Positions 1 through 6,776 of a stretch of DNA of 18,556 bases are shown here, piece after piece (position 1 is the first letter of the stretch; each line of letters opens with the position of its first letter). The stretch lies in assembly GCA_934358235.1 (NCBI GenBank), contig CAKRKK010000022.1, positions 1-18,556 of the forward strand. The letters run 5' to 3'. A program made the translations under genes and the position numbers. The notes below the pieces were generated by a model. The model was not told the origin of the DNA and did not search any database. It was given only the letters and a program-made list of their open reading frames with translations. Source of the stretch: an uncultured Lachnospira sp. Its GTDB lineage: Bacteria; Bacillota; Clostridia; Lachnospirales; Lachnospiraceae.

Positions 1-233
1 ATGGTGTTCTTCGTGGACTTGGAATCATGCGGCCATTTCTTATTGCCAATATGGTTAACCTTGCAATCCGTCTGTTAGTTGCCCTTATATGTGCTCCACG
101 TTTTGGCATTGAATATGTATGGCTCGCTGTACCAGCAGGCTGGTTTGCCAACTTCCTGATTTCTTATATGGCACTTAGAAAGTCATGGCCAGTTGATGAC
201 GAGATTAATATAGATAAAAAGATTGATAATTAA
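1..233 (+). CDS. MATE family efflux transporter, C-terminal fragment
   Basis: This is the last ~77 codons of a gene that begins before the window; the frame is open from base 3 with no start. It starts GVLRGLGIMRPF, the Gly/Arg-rich loop typical of MATE (NorM/MepA-like) multidrug cation antiporters, where GVLRGxG is a family hallmark. Two hydrophobic segments follow (FLIANMVNLAIRLLVALIC and YVWLAVPAGWFANFLISYMA), fitting the last two of twelve membrane helices. The protein ends in a short charged tail (DDEINIDKKIDN) encoded by the first degenerate copy of a tandem repeat. These proteins export drugs or metabolites using a Na+ or H+ gradient; the substrate cannot be judged from this piece. A terminator follows about 95 bases after the stop. 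Confidence 0.85.
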   Translation, partial: GVLRGLGIMRPFLIANMVNLAIRLLVALICAPRFGIEYVWLAVPAGWFANFLISYMALRKSWPVDDEINIDKKIDN

Positions 234-330
234 TATAAAGATAATAATAGATAAGAAAATTGATAATTAATATAAAGATAATAATGGATAAGAAAATTGA
301 TTATTAATATAACAAGAATAATTGATAAAG
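201..330 (+). repeat. 37-bp tandem repeat across the MATE stop codon
   Basis: Bases 224-260 and 261-297 are adjacent 37-bp copies differing at one base (ATAATAG versus ATAATGG). A shorter degenerate copy follows (298-330), and the final codons of the MATE gene (from about 201) resemble the unit, so the TAA stop at 231-233 lies inside copy one and is duplicated in copy two. This looks like slippage or unequal crossover at the 3' end of the gene. The second copy is non-coding. Confidence 0.8.
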
Positions 331-367
331 CCGGTGCGGGATTTGCTTGATCCAGTACCGGCTTTTT
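327..367 (+). terminator. Intrinsic terminator after the MATE gene
   Basis: A perfect 9-bp stem, AAAGCCGGT (327-335) with ACCGGCTTT (357-365), closes a 21-base loop and runs into TTTTT (363-367). This is a classic rho-independent terminator ending the MATE transcript. Confidence 0.85.
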
Positions 368-502
368 AATGTGCGCCTTGTTGCGTACGTCTTAATAGGC
401 TTGGGCAGATGTCTGTTTAATACCTATAATATTTTGTATGTAATATACACCCCGAAAAGTTATTTATGTATAAAATATGTGAAAAAAGTACTAAAAATTT
501 AA

Positions 503-511
503 GGGGGGGGG
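503..511 (+). repeat. G9 homopolymer tract upstream of the chemoreceptor
   Basis: Nine consecutive G residues interrupt an otherwise strongly AT-rich 277-base intergenic region. The tract ends about 50 bases before the -35 box of the chemoreceptor promoter (563-591). Long G runs in AT-rich genomes are slippage-prone and can drive phase variation. No coding frame crosses it, so any effect would be on transcription. Confidence 0.6.
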
Positions 512-562
512 TATAGGACTTTGTGGAAAAAATAGAATATAAAAACTAATGCCTGAAATCTG

Positions 563-591
563 TTGACTTAGAAAATATATTCTGCTATAAA
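563..591 (+). promoter_or_regulatory. Sigma-A-type promoter for the chemoreceptor gene
   Basis: TTGACT (563-568) and TATAAA (586-591) are separated by exactly 17 bases. The predicted start near 598 gives a leader of about 47 bases before the ATG at 645. The rest of the 368-644 spacer shows only AT-rich sequence and the G9 tract; I could not recognise a c-di-GMP riboswitch in it. Confidence 0.7.
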
Positions 592-644
592 AGTCTGAAA
601 CAAATATAATTATTATTTATTATAAAGAAAGGAAATAACAATCT

Positions 645-2360
645 ATGACGCCACAGATAAATATTATGAAAAAGAAATTGGAAGATATGCATTTGAAGGA
701 AAGGATAAATTATGGCTACAGAAAAGTCATTATGATGATGCTTGTTTCAGGGCTGTTTTCTATAATAGTTATAGGTGTGTTATTTGCTAATATGTTTAAC
801 TATGTAGAAAATGTTTCGGCTGCAGACCAGGCTGTTAAAATGTGCAGAGTAAATGTTAACGCTGCTGCAAGAAATATAAGAGAAATGGCATTGAATAATG
901 ATAAGTCTTCTTATGACAGCTATGAACAGACTGTAGAAAAGTTGCTTACAGATGTTGATTCCCAGCTTCAGATTATAAAGAAAAGCGGGGTCGTTTCTGA
1001 GGCAGATTACAATGAATATGCATCTTATCTTTCTCAGTGGGGAAACATAGGTTATTCAATTATAGAAAATATTAAAACAGGCAACAAGGATAAGGCGACT
1101 GAGGAAATTCTTAATAAATGTACTCCGGCATTGAATAAGGTTGTTGAAAAAGCAATAAGCTTAGATGATATTACAGATAAGGCGAGCAATAAGGCAGCTA
1201 TAACTACATTTATATTTGCGGCTGCAGGAATTGTATGTATTATTGTATGTCTATCATTTGCGTGGATACTGGCAAAGAGGACAAGTAAGAAAATACTTGC
1301 AACGATTATTGCACCATTAAAGTCAGTAGAAAATACTGCAGATGAACTGATGAAGGGAAATCTTCACAGCACACTTGATTATAAGTCTGATGATGAGCTT
1401 GGCAGACTGGCACACAGCCTGCGTAACTCTATTGCGATTCTTGGAAGCTATGTAGATGATATAGACCGTGCAATGAAAATGTTTGCAGAAGGCAATTTCG
1501 ATGTTAAACCAGAAGTAGAGTGGAAAGGGGATTTTGTCGGAATATTGAATTCCTTTATGCTGTTTGAGGAAAGCATGGCAGAAACCATTAAAGGAATCCA
1601 GAGAGTTTCAGATGAAGTATCAAGTGCAGCAGAGCAGGTTGCTTCAAGCTCTAATGAATTAGCAGATGGAGCTACGAATCAGGCTGCTGTTGTAGAAGAG
1701 CTTACAGCAACAGTTGCAGGTGTTGCAGAGCAGGTGGAAAGCAATTCACAGTCTGCAAAGGAAATCAGCAAAAGAGTGGGAAATCTTGGAGAAGCTATTT
1801 TTGAGAGTAACAGTAAGATGCAGGAAATGGTTGCTTCTATGAATGATATTAATGAGGCCTCAAAGGAGATTGACAATATTATCGCAACCATTAATGAAAT
1901 TGCCTCACAGACCAATCTGCTTGCCCTGAATGCATCTATTGAAGCAGCAAGGGCTGGAGAGGCTGGAAAGGGCTTTGCAGTTGTTGCTAATCAGGTAAAT
2001 CTTTTAGCAGACCAGAGTGCTAAGGCAGCAAAGGAATCTGCTGTGCTTATTGAAACCTCTGTAAGGGCTGTTGAGAAGGGTATGAGGATTGCAGGTGAAA
2101 CTGCAACACAGTTAGAAGAGGTTGCTGATAGTTCTAAGATAATTACAGAGGAAGTTACTGATATTGCGGATACCTTAGGGCAGCAGACGGTAGAAATCCA
2201 GCAGATTAACGAAGGAATTGAGCAGATTAATGATGTTGTACAGACGAATTCGGCAACATCACAGGAATGTGCAGCAGCCAGCGAGCAGATGAGCAGCGAA
2301 GCAGAGAATCTGCGCGAAATGATACGAAGATTTAAGGTTGCAGACTTCAAGAAGAAGTAA
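645..2360 (+). CDS. Methyl-accepting chemotaxis protein (transmembrane chemoreceptor)
   Basis: This 571-residue chemoreceptor relays an extracytoplasmic signal to CheA/CheW and so to flagellar rotation. A short cytoplasmic N-terminus precedes TM1 (~28-50). A ~135-residue helical outer domain (~51-185) resembles a four-helix-bundle sensor, followed by TM2 (~187-209), a HAMP domain (~211-263), a second HAMP-like stretch (~271-316) and the antiparallel coiled-coil signalling domain. The highly conserved hairpin tip is clear ([20 protein letters not shown], ~420-439, then GKGFAVV). Just past the tip it reads [11 protein letters not shown] where many receptors have DEVRxLAExS. There is no C-terminal CheR/CheB-tethering pentapeptide. 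AAGAAAGG lies ~10 bases before the ATG. The ligand cannot be predicted. An EAL protein follows 105 bases downstream on the same strand, suggesting a joint motility role. Confidence 0.96.
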   Translation: MTPQINIMKKKLEDMHLKERINYGYRKVIMMMLVSGLFSIIVIGVLFANMFNYVENVSAADQAVKMCRVNVNAAARNIREMALNNDKSSYDSYEQTVEKLLTDVDSQLQIIKKSGVVSEADYNEYASYLSQWGNIGYSIIENIKTGNKDKATEEILNKCTPALNKVVEKAISLDDITDKASNKAAITTFIFAAAGIVCIIVCLSFAWILAKRTSKKILATIIAPLKSVENTADELMKGNLHSTLDYKSDDELGRLAHSLRNSIAILGSYVDDIDRAMKMFAEGNFDVKPEVEWKGDFVGILNSFMLFEESMAETIKGIQRVSDEVSSAAEQVASSSNELADGATNQAAVVEELTATVAGVAEQVESNSQSAKEISKRVGNLGEAIFESNSKMQEMVASMNDINEASKEIDNIIATINEIASQTNLLALNASIEAARAGEAGKGFAVVANQVNLLADQSAKAAKESAVLIETSVRAVEKGMRIAGETATQLEEVADSSKIITEEVTDIADTLGQQTVEIQQINEGIEQINDVVQTNSATSQECAAASEQMSSEAENLREMIRRFKVADFKKK

Positions 2361-2367
2361 TATAGTT

Positions 2368-2389
2368 TCAGCACAGACCATAGTGCTGA
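2368..2389 (+). promoter_or_regulatory. Hairpin between the chemoreceptor and EAL genes
   Basis: TCAGCAC (2368-2374) and GTGCTGA (2383-2389) form a perfect 7-bp stem with an 8-base loop just after the chemoreceptor stop. No T-run follows, so it is not a convincing terminator. It could be a processing or stability element within a two-gene transcript. Confidence 0.35.
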
Positions 2390-2465
2390 TGGTAATGACG
2401 GGCTTTAATAATTGCTTTAAATAATTGATTTGAATAATTATTTTTATAAGAAAGGCATTTGCATT

Positions 2466-4139
2466 ATGGACACAGAAGTACGAAAGCTGCTTAAAGAAAT
2501 TGATGAGGAAGATTTAATTGAATTATTTGCACCTTGCATGGATGATTACCTTTATATTATAGATTTGCAGAAGGATACATGTAATATTTCACAGTCAGCA
2601 GTAAAGCGTTTTATGATGGAGAATAATTCATTTGGTGATGCGTTGAATGGCTGCCTTAGGTTTGTGTATGAAGATGACCGGCCTTTGTTTGCAGAGCATT
2701 ATCAAAGCATTATTGAAGGAAAAGAAAAAAATCACGATATTCGTTATAGATGGCTTGATAAGGATGGAATGCCAGTATGGATTAACTGTCGTGGCAAGGT
2801 TATTGATAATACGACCGGAGTACCGCATTACCTTATAGGCTGTGTTAATGAAATAGGAAACATACAAAAAGCACATAATATAAGCGGACTTCTTGGAGAA
2901 AGTGAGATGCATTCTTATATAGCAGCTAATATAAAGGACAGCTCAGCAGTATTTTTAATAAATATAGGAATTGACGGATTTAATGCTATCAATGGTACGC
3001 TTGGTGTAGAGTACGGAGATTATGTGCTTAAAAGTGTTGCAGACTGTATTAAGGAGTGCCTTTCGGATGGTCAGAGATTGTATCATATGGTTGCAGATGA
3101 GTATATGATAGTTGATGAGAAAAGCCGTACAAAAGAAGAGGTTATGTTACTGCACAAGGAAATACAGAATAGAATAGAGGACTTTATTATTTCTGAAAAA
3201 TATAAGGTTGTATTTACAATCTCTACAGGAATTATTCCTGCAAAGCTGCTATTAAAGTATTATGATGAATACCGGAAAATTGCAGTTTTTTCTTTGAATC
3301 AGGCGAAATCTTTAGGAGGAAATGGAACTTATTTTTTTGATAAAAAGGATTATGAATCATTTTTACGAAAAGAAAAAATAAAAAGTGTACTCCGTAATGC
3401 AGTAGCCAATGACTTTGAAGGCTTTGAAGTATATTATCAGCCGATTGTAGACTGCAGCTTGGGGAGAGTTATTGGTGCAGAGGCACTTATGCGCTTCTTT
3501 ATGGATGTGGAGGAGGGCAGGGAGAATGTTTCACCGATGGAATTCATACCGTTGCTTGAGGAAACAGGACTGATTATTCCTGCCGGAAGATTTATATTAG
3601 ATAAGGCAGCAGCAATGTGCAAGGAGCTTAGACAACATATACCAGAATTCAGGATTAATGTAAATATATCATATATTCAAATGATGAAGAGTGATGTCTG
3701 GAAGGATATACTTTCAGTTATAGAATGTTACAAGCTTCCACCAGAGTGTTTCTGTGCGGAATTGACAGAAAGTGGATATACAGAGATGACGCCATATTTT
3801 CTTACACTCCGGAGGAAATTCGAAGAGAAAAAGCTGCAGTTTGTGCTTGATGACTTTGGTACAGGCTATTCTAATCTTCATTGTATTGTCAACATGAATC
3901 CCAATTATGTGAAGCTCGATAAAGATTTTACGGCAAAGGCAATGAGCAGTGAAAGAGATTATGAATTGCTGAAGAAATTAGTTGAACTGGTACATAGCAT
4001 AAACATCAGAATATGTATAGAAGGAATAGAAAAAGAAGAATGGCATGACAGACTCAAGGAAATACAGGTTGATTATCTGCAGGGGTATCTGTTTGGCAGA
4101 CCTTGCGATAAGAAGCAGTTTTTAAAGCAGTTTGGGTAA
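2466..4139 (+). CDS. PAS / degenerate GGDEF / EAL protein, probable c-di-GMP phosphodiesterase
   Basis: A 557-residue soluble protein expected to hydrolyse cyclic di-GMP, the messenger that usually suppresses motility. Residues ~20-135 look like a PAS sensor (RWLDKDGMPVWINCRG). Residues ~160-300 are a GGDEF domain whose signature has become VADEY (209-213), so cyclase activity is unlikely although GTP binding is possible. Residues ~310-555 are an EAL domain with the catalytic set present: EALMRF (E339), N400 in VNIS, E432 in AELTES, DDFGTGYS (D462/D463), K483, E519 in IEGIE and QGYLFGRP (Q539). The ATG at 2466 is chosen because AAGAAAGG ends 10 bases before it, the same arrangement as the upstream receptor; a TTG at 2430 in frame lacks a ribosome site. 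No membrane segment is seen. A strong terminator follows. Confidence 0.93.
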   Translation: MDTEVRKLLKEIDEEDLIELFAPCMDDYLYIIDLQKDTCNISQSAVKRFMMENNSFGDALNGCLRFVYEDDRPLFAEHYQSIIEGKEKNHDIRYRWLDKDGMPVWINCRGKVIDNTTGVPHYLIGCVNEIGNIQKAHNISGLLGESEMHSYIAANIKDSSAVFLINIGIDGFNAINGTLGVEYGDYVLKSVADCIKECLSDGQRLYHMVADEYMIVDEKSRTKEEVMLLHKEIQNRIEDFIISEKYKVVFTISTGIIPAKLLLKYYDEYRKIAVFSLNQAKSLGGNGTYFFDKKDYESFLRKEKIKSVLRNAVANDFEGFEVYYQPIVDCSLGRVIGAEALMRFFMDVEEGRENVSPMEFIPLLEETGLIIPAGRFILDKAAAMCKELRQHIPEFRINVNISYIQMMKSDVWKDILSVIECYKLPPECFCAELTESGYTEMTPYFLTLRRKFEEKKLQFVLDDFGTGYSNLHCIVNMNPNYVKLDKDFTAKAMSSERDYELLKKLVELVHSINIRICIEGIEKEEWHDRLKEIQVDYLQGYLFGRPCDKKQFLKQFG

Positions 4140-4162
4140 ATCAGCTTATTAATAACAATTAG

Positions 4163-4215
4163 TATAAATGATAAGGCGGTAATGATGTGAATTTATTACC
4201 GCCTTATCATTTATA
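4163..4215 (+). terminator. Terminator after the EAL gene
   Basis: A 20-bp perfect inverted repeat (4163-4182 with 4196-4215; core AAGGCGGTAA/TTACCGCCTT) has a 13-base loop. The stem base is AT-rich and the 3' arm is T-rich, so it can act as an intrinsic terminator despite lacking a pure T-run. Confidence 0.75.
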
Positions 4216-4233
4216 TTGAATTATAAATATAAT

Positions 4234-4262
4234 TTGAAAATGAAATTATACTGTATTATAAT
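4234..4262 (+). promoter_or_regulatory. Sigma-A promoter for the exonuclease gene
   Basis: TTGAAA (4234-4239) and a perfect TATAAT (4257-4262) are spaced by 17 bases. Transcription would start near 4269, leaving a leader of about 125 bases. That leader holds a short A-rich repeat (AAATAAAG twice, 4312-4327) but no structure I recognise. Confidence 0.75.
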
Positions 4263-4393
4263 AGCCTTAGTTTTTTGTAAGACCTTACTTCAATACGCGG
4301 TAAAATGGAAGAAATAAAGAAATAAAGAAAGAAATAAGCGGTAATTACTTAAGGAAAGCGGGAAAATCACAATATAGGTTAAGGGAGATATGT

Positions 4394-5371
4394 ATGGATT
4401 ATATAGTGTTAGATCTGGAGTGGAACCAGAGCTATAGGGGGAAAGAATATACGGTTGCTGGCATTCCTTTTGAAATTATACAGATAGGAGCTGTTAAGCT
4501 TGATGAGGACAGAAATGTAACAGATAAGTGGGAGAGAGTAATAAAGCCTGTTGTATACACAAGGCTTCACGGCAAGGTATCGGAAATGCTTGGAATTACT
4601 GCGAAGGAGCTGGAATCAGGACAGGATTTTAAGAGCGCAGCTAAAGAATTTCTTGAGTGGTGTGGTGATGATTGTAAGTTTATAACCTGGGGAGGCTCGG
4701 ATTTAACAGAGTTTCAGAGGAATATGAATTACTTTGGTGTAGAGAATCATTTTCCATTTCCTTTCACGTATTATGATTTACAGAAGCTGTATAGCAGATT
4801 ATATTCGGATGGAAAGACGAGAAGAAGCCTTAAGACAGCGATTGAAGAGCTTGGCTTTAAGGAGGATGCGCAATATCACTCAGCGATTAATGATGCGGTA
4901 TACACAGCAAGAATATTTGCCAATATGGACTTTGATAAGGTAAGTATATATGAAAGTATAGATAATTACAGGATACCACAGTCAAGAAAAGAAGAGATAT
5001 ATATGAACTTTGGAACTTATGAGAAGTATATATCAAAGGGCTTTAAGACACGGGATAAGGCTGCGGAGGACAGAGTAGCAAGATCCTGCAGATGTTATAT
5101 ATGTAACAAGGCTATGAAAAGACGTATTAAGTGGTTTTCAACAACTTCAAAGAATTATTATTCAGTATTTGTATGTGAGGAGCATGGTCTGTTTAAGGGC
5201 AGAATGAAGGTTAAGCAGAGTGATAATGGACAGTTCTTTGATGTAAGAATATTAAAGCAGACTGATAATAATGGCGTAGATAAGATTATTGATAAGCAGA
5301 TAAAGGAACGTGAGAACAGAAGGCGAAAGAGAATGGAGGAGCATAAGAGAAAGCTGGAAAGCAGAAAGTAA
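4394..5371 (+). CDS. DEDDh-family 3'-5' exonuclease with C-terminal zinc-binding tail
   Basis: This 325-residue protein has an N-terminal DEDDh exonuclease fold of the RNase T/KapD/ERI-1 type. Motif I is LDLEWN (D7, E9), motif II includes D103 in GGSDLTEFQRN, and motif III is YHSAINDA (H162, D167). These four acidic residues and the histidine bind two metal ions and remove nucleotides from 3' ends of DNA or RNA. The C-terminal third adds a possible zinc site (C234xxC237 ... C261xxH264) and a very basic helical end (ENRRRKRMEEHKRKLESRK), both suggesting nucleic-acid binding. AAGGGAG sits 6 bases before the ATG, behind its own promoter. Related proteins are sometimes labelled inhibitor of the KinA sporulation pathway (KapD-like); that role is not shown here. 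Substrate is uncertain. Confidence 0.88.
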   Translation: MDYIVLDLEWNQSYRGKEYTVAGIPFEIIQIGAVKLDEDRNVTDKWERVIKPVVYTRLHGKVSEMLGITAKELESGQDFKSAAKEFLEWCGDDCKFITWGGSDLTEFQRNMNYFGVENHFPFPFTYYDLQKLYSRLYSDGKTRRSLKTAIEELGFKEDAQYHSAINDAVYTARIFANMDFDKVSIYESIDNYRIPQSRKEEIYMNFGTYEKYISKGFKTRDKAAEDRVARSCRCYICNKAMKRRIKWFSTTSKNYYSVFVCEEHGLFKGRMKVKQSDNGQFFDVRILKQTDNNGVDKIIDKQIKERENRRRKRMEEHKRKLESRK

Positions 5372-5427
5372 GCTGTACGGTTATATTCCTCTTTTATTAC
5401 ATTGCAATAATATTTAGTTAATAAAAT

Positions 5428-5458
5428 ACCAGCCGGTGATAATAAATCACAGGCTGGT
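5428..5458 (-). terminator. Terminator for the MraY-like gene (minus strand)
   Basis: ACCAGCC-G-GTGAT / ATCAC-A-GGCTGGT (5428-5440 with 5446-5458) forms a 12-bp stem with one internal mismatch. On the minus strand it is preceded by a T-rich stretch and followed by ATTTTAT, fitting termination of the minus-strand gene ending at 5507. On the plus strand it runs into an A-tract, so it serves the exonuclease transcript poorly. Confidence 0.65.
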
Positions 5459-5506
5459 AAAAAAATACATACATAGCTTATATAACATACATATCTTATA
5501 TATAAC

Positions 5507-6469
5507 TTACATAACTGCAAATATAACTGCTGCAGCTATAACTATCTGGATAATGGCAAATCTGAATACAACCTGTGCATCAGACCAGCTTTTATTCTTT
5601 CTCATATGGTCATGAATAGGAGTTCTTATATTCTGCATAAGCTTTATGTGCAGAAATCTTATGAAAGAAACTTTGATTAATCCAAGCCCCCCATCAATAA
5701 TAAGTATGATAGCAAGTGGAATAAATAAAAGCGGACAATGCAGCTTAAGGAAAGCAAATGCTATAAATATTCCGATTGCTCTTGAGCCGGCATCACCCAT
5801 AAGCAGCTTGCTAGGAGATGCGTTAAACCACAGATACCCAAGTATACATACAATCATAATGAGTATTACGTGTCTGAAGGAGCTTTCTATATCAAATACT
5901 CTGTACAACAAAAATGCTGAGGAAAGAGTAATGGCAGAAAGAGTTCCGCATAAACCGTCAACACCATCTGAACAGTTAGTTACATTGATGCTTACCCATA
6001 TAAGAATTACAATCAGTACTCCGTATATGATGGGATTAAGTGTAACTGTGAGCTTAAAAAGAGCAATGTCAAAGGTATTAGGGTTGTAGTGAAGGTATGT
6101 AACAGCGGCCATAACAGCGATAATGAAGTCTATTATACCTTTTTTTAATTCACCCCATGGAGATGCTGAGGCATCATCAAGATAGCCCGAAAGCATAGCT
6201 GCAAGCACAAGTATAAGATATATAATTATCTCAGGTGTAAGATTAACAAATATCATACAGGTTATTGTAAAAACCAGTATAAATATAATTCCGGCTCCAC
6301 GAGGCTTTCCTACGGACTTGGAACCATTAATAGCATATGCTCTTCCACCATCACGCGGAAGTATATTTTTACCCAGATATATAGCAAGGCAGGTAACTGC
6401 AAATGCGAATAGTATGCTGATAAATGTGACTACATTTATGTAGCTGGGACTTATTAGATAATAAATCAT
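5507..6469 (-). CDS. MraY-family phospho-N-acetylmuramoyl-pentapeptide-transferase-like protein
   Basis: A 320-residue polytopic membrane protein of the polyprenyl-phosphate sugar-1-phosphate transferase superfamily. It shows the superfamily signatures: YLDDA (D98, D99), NVTNCSDGVDGL (162-173), FNASPSKLLMGDAGS (D226) and PIHDHMRKNKSWSDAQVVFRF (285-303), which match MraY better than WecA/TagO. MraY moves phospho-MurNAc-pentapeptide to undecaprenyl phosphate, making lipid I at the cytoplasmic face of the membrane. Here the usual PIHHHFE loop reads PIHDHMR, and the gene stands alone without mur/fts neighbours, so it may be a paralogue with a modified substrate. The start at 6469 is chosen because AAGGAG lies 7 bases before that ATG; a longer frame to 6514 would overlap the -10 box of the gene's own promoter. 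Confidence 0.87.
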   Translation of the reverse strand: MIYYLISPSYINVVTFISILFAFAVTCLAIYLGKNILPRDGGRAYAINGSKSVGKPRGAGIIFILVFTITCMIFVNLTPEIIIYLILVLAAMLSGYLDDASASPWGELKKGIIDFIIAVMAAVTYLHYNPNTFDIALFKLTVTLNPIIYGVLIVILIWVSINVTNCSDGVDGLCGTLSAITLSSAFLLYRVFDIESSFRHVILIMIVCILGYLWFNASPSKLLMGDAGSRAIGIFIAFAFLKLHCPLLFIPLAIILIIDGGLGLIKVSFIRFLHIKLMQNIRTPIHDHMRKNKSWSDAQVVFRFAIIQIVIAAAVIFAVM

Positions 6470-6497
6470 GATTATTCTCCTTAATGTTTTTAATGTA

Positions 6498-6526
6498 ATG
6501 ATAAATTCCTGCATTTATGATGTCAA
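6498..6526 (-). promoter_or_regulatory. Sigma-A promoter for the MraY-like gene
   Basis: Reading the minus strand, a perfect TTGACA (plus 6521-6526) is followed after 17 bases by TATCAT (plus 6498-6503). The leader to the ATG at 6469 is short (~20 bases) and ends in AAGGAG. This placement supports the shorter start for the gene. Confidence 0.8.
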
Positions 6527-6647
6527 GTGCCAGATACCAGTAAATTCAAATTGTATATTCTTATAAAGTATTGGATGGATATAAAAATTAGATACTCAAA
6601 ATAAATAAACGCAAAAAAATAAGAAAAAATGACCAATTGTCAAAAAA

Positions 6648-6675
6648 TTAATAGTATTTAATTAAATGTTATGAT
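6648..6675 (+). promoter_or_regulatory. Candidate promoter for glgB in the 6470-6776 intergenic region
   Basis: The 307-base divergent spacer holds the MraY-like promoter on the left and very AT-rich sequence on the right. TTAATA (6648-6653) and TATGAT (6670-6675), spaced by 16, are the best plus-strand pair I see, with a weak -35. The leader would be roughly 95 bases. A CAATTG palindrome lies at 6635-6640. No riboswitch was recognised. Confidence 0.4.
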
Positions 6676-6776
6676 AAAATACATCTATACAAATGAGTAT
6701 GTGAATTGATGTGTAAGGCAGTAATATAAGACCTTGTATGTCAACAAAATATAAGTAAGTGGAAGGGCGGAGTTAT

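Noticed and set aside
201..330. 37-bp repeats as a CRISPR array
   Set aside because: The copies are directly adjacent with no unique spacers and there are no cas genes.
1991..2374. Minus-strand ORF of 127 codons opposite the chemoreceptor
   Set aside because: Antisense shadow of the signalling domain, with biased Ser/Cys/Ile composition and no promoter or ribosome site.
2368..2389. Hairpin after the chemoreceptor as a terminator
   Set aside because: The stem is only 7 bp and no T-run follows; kept only as a possible processing element.
5158..5520. Minus-strand ORF overlapping the exonuclease 3' end
   Set aside because: It overlaps both the exonuclease and the terminator of the MraY-like gene, and has low-complexity Leu/Ser composition.
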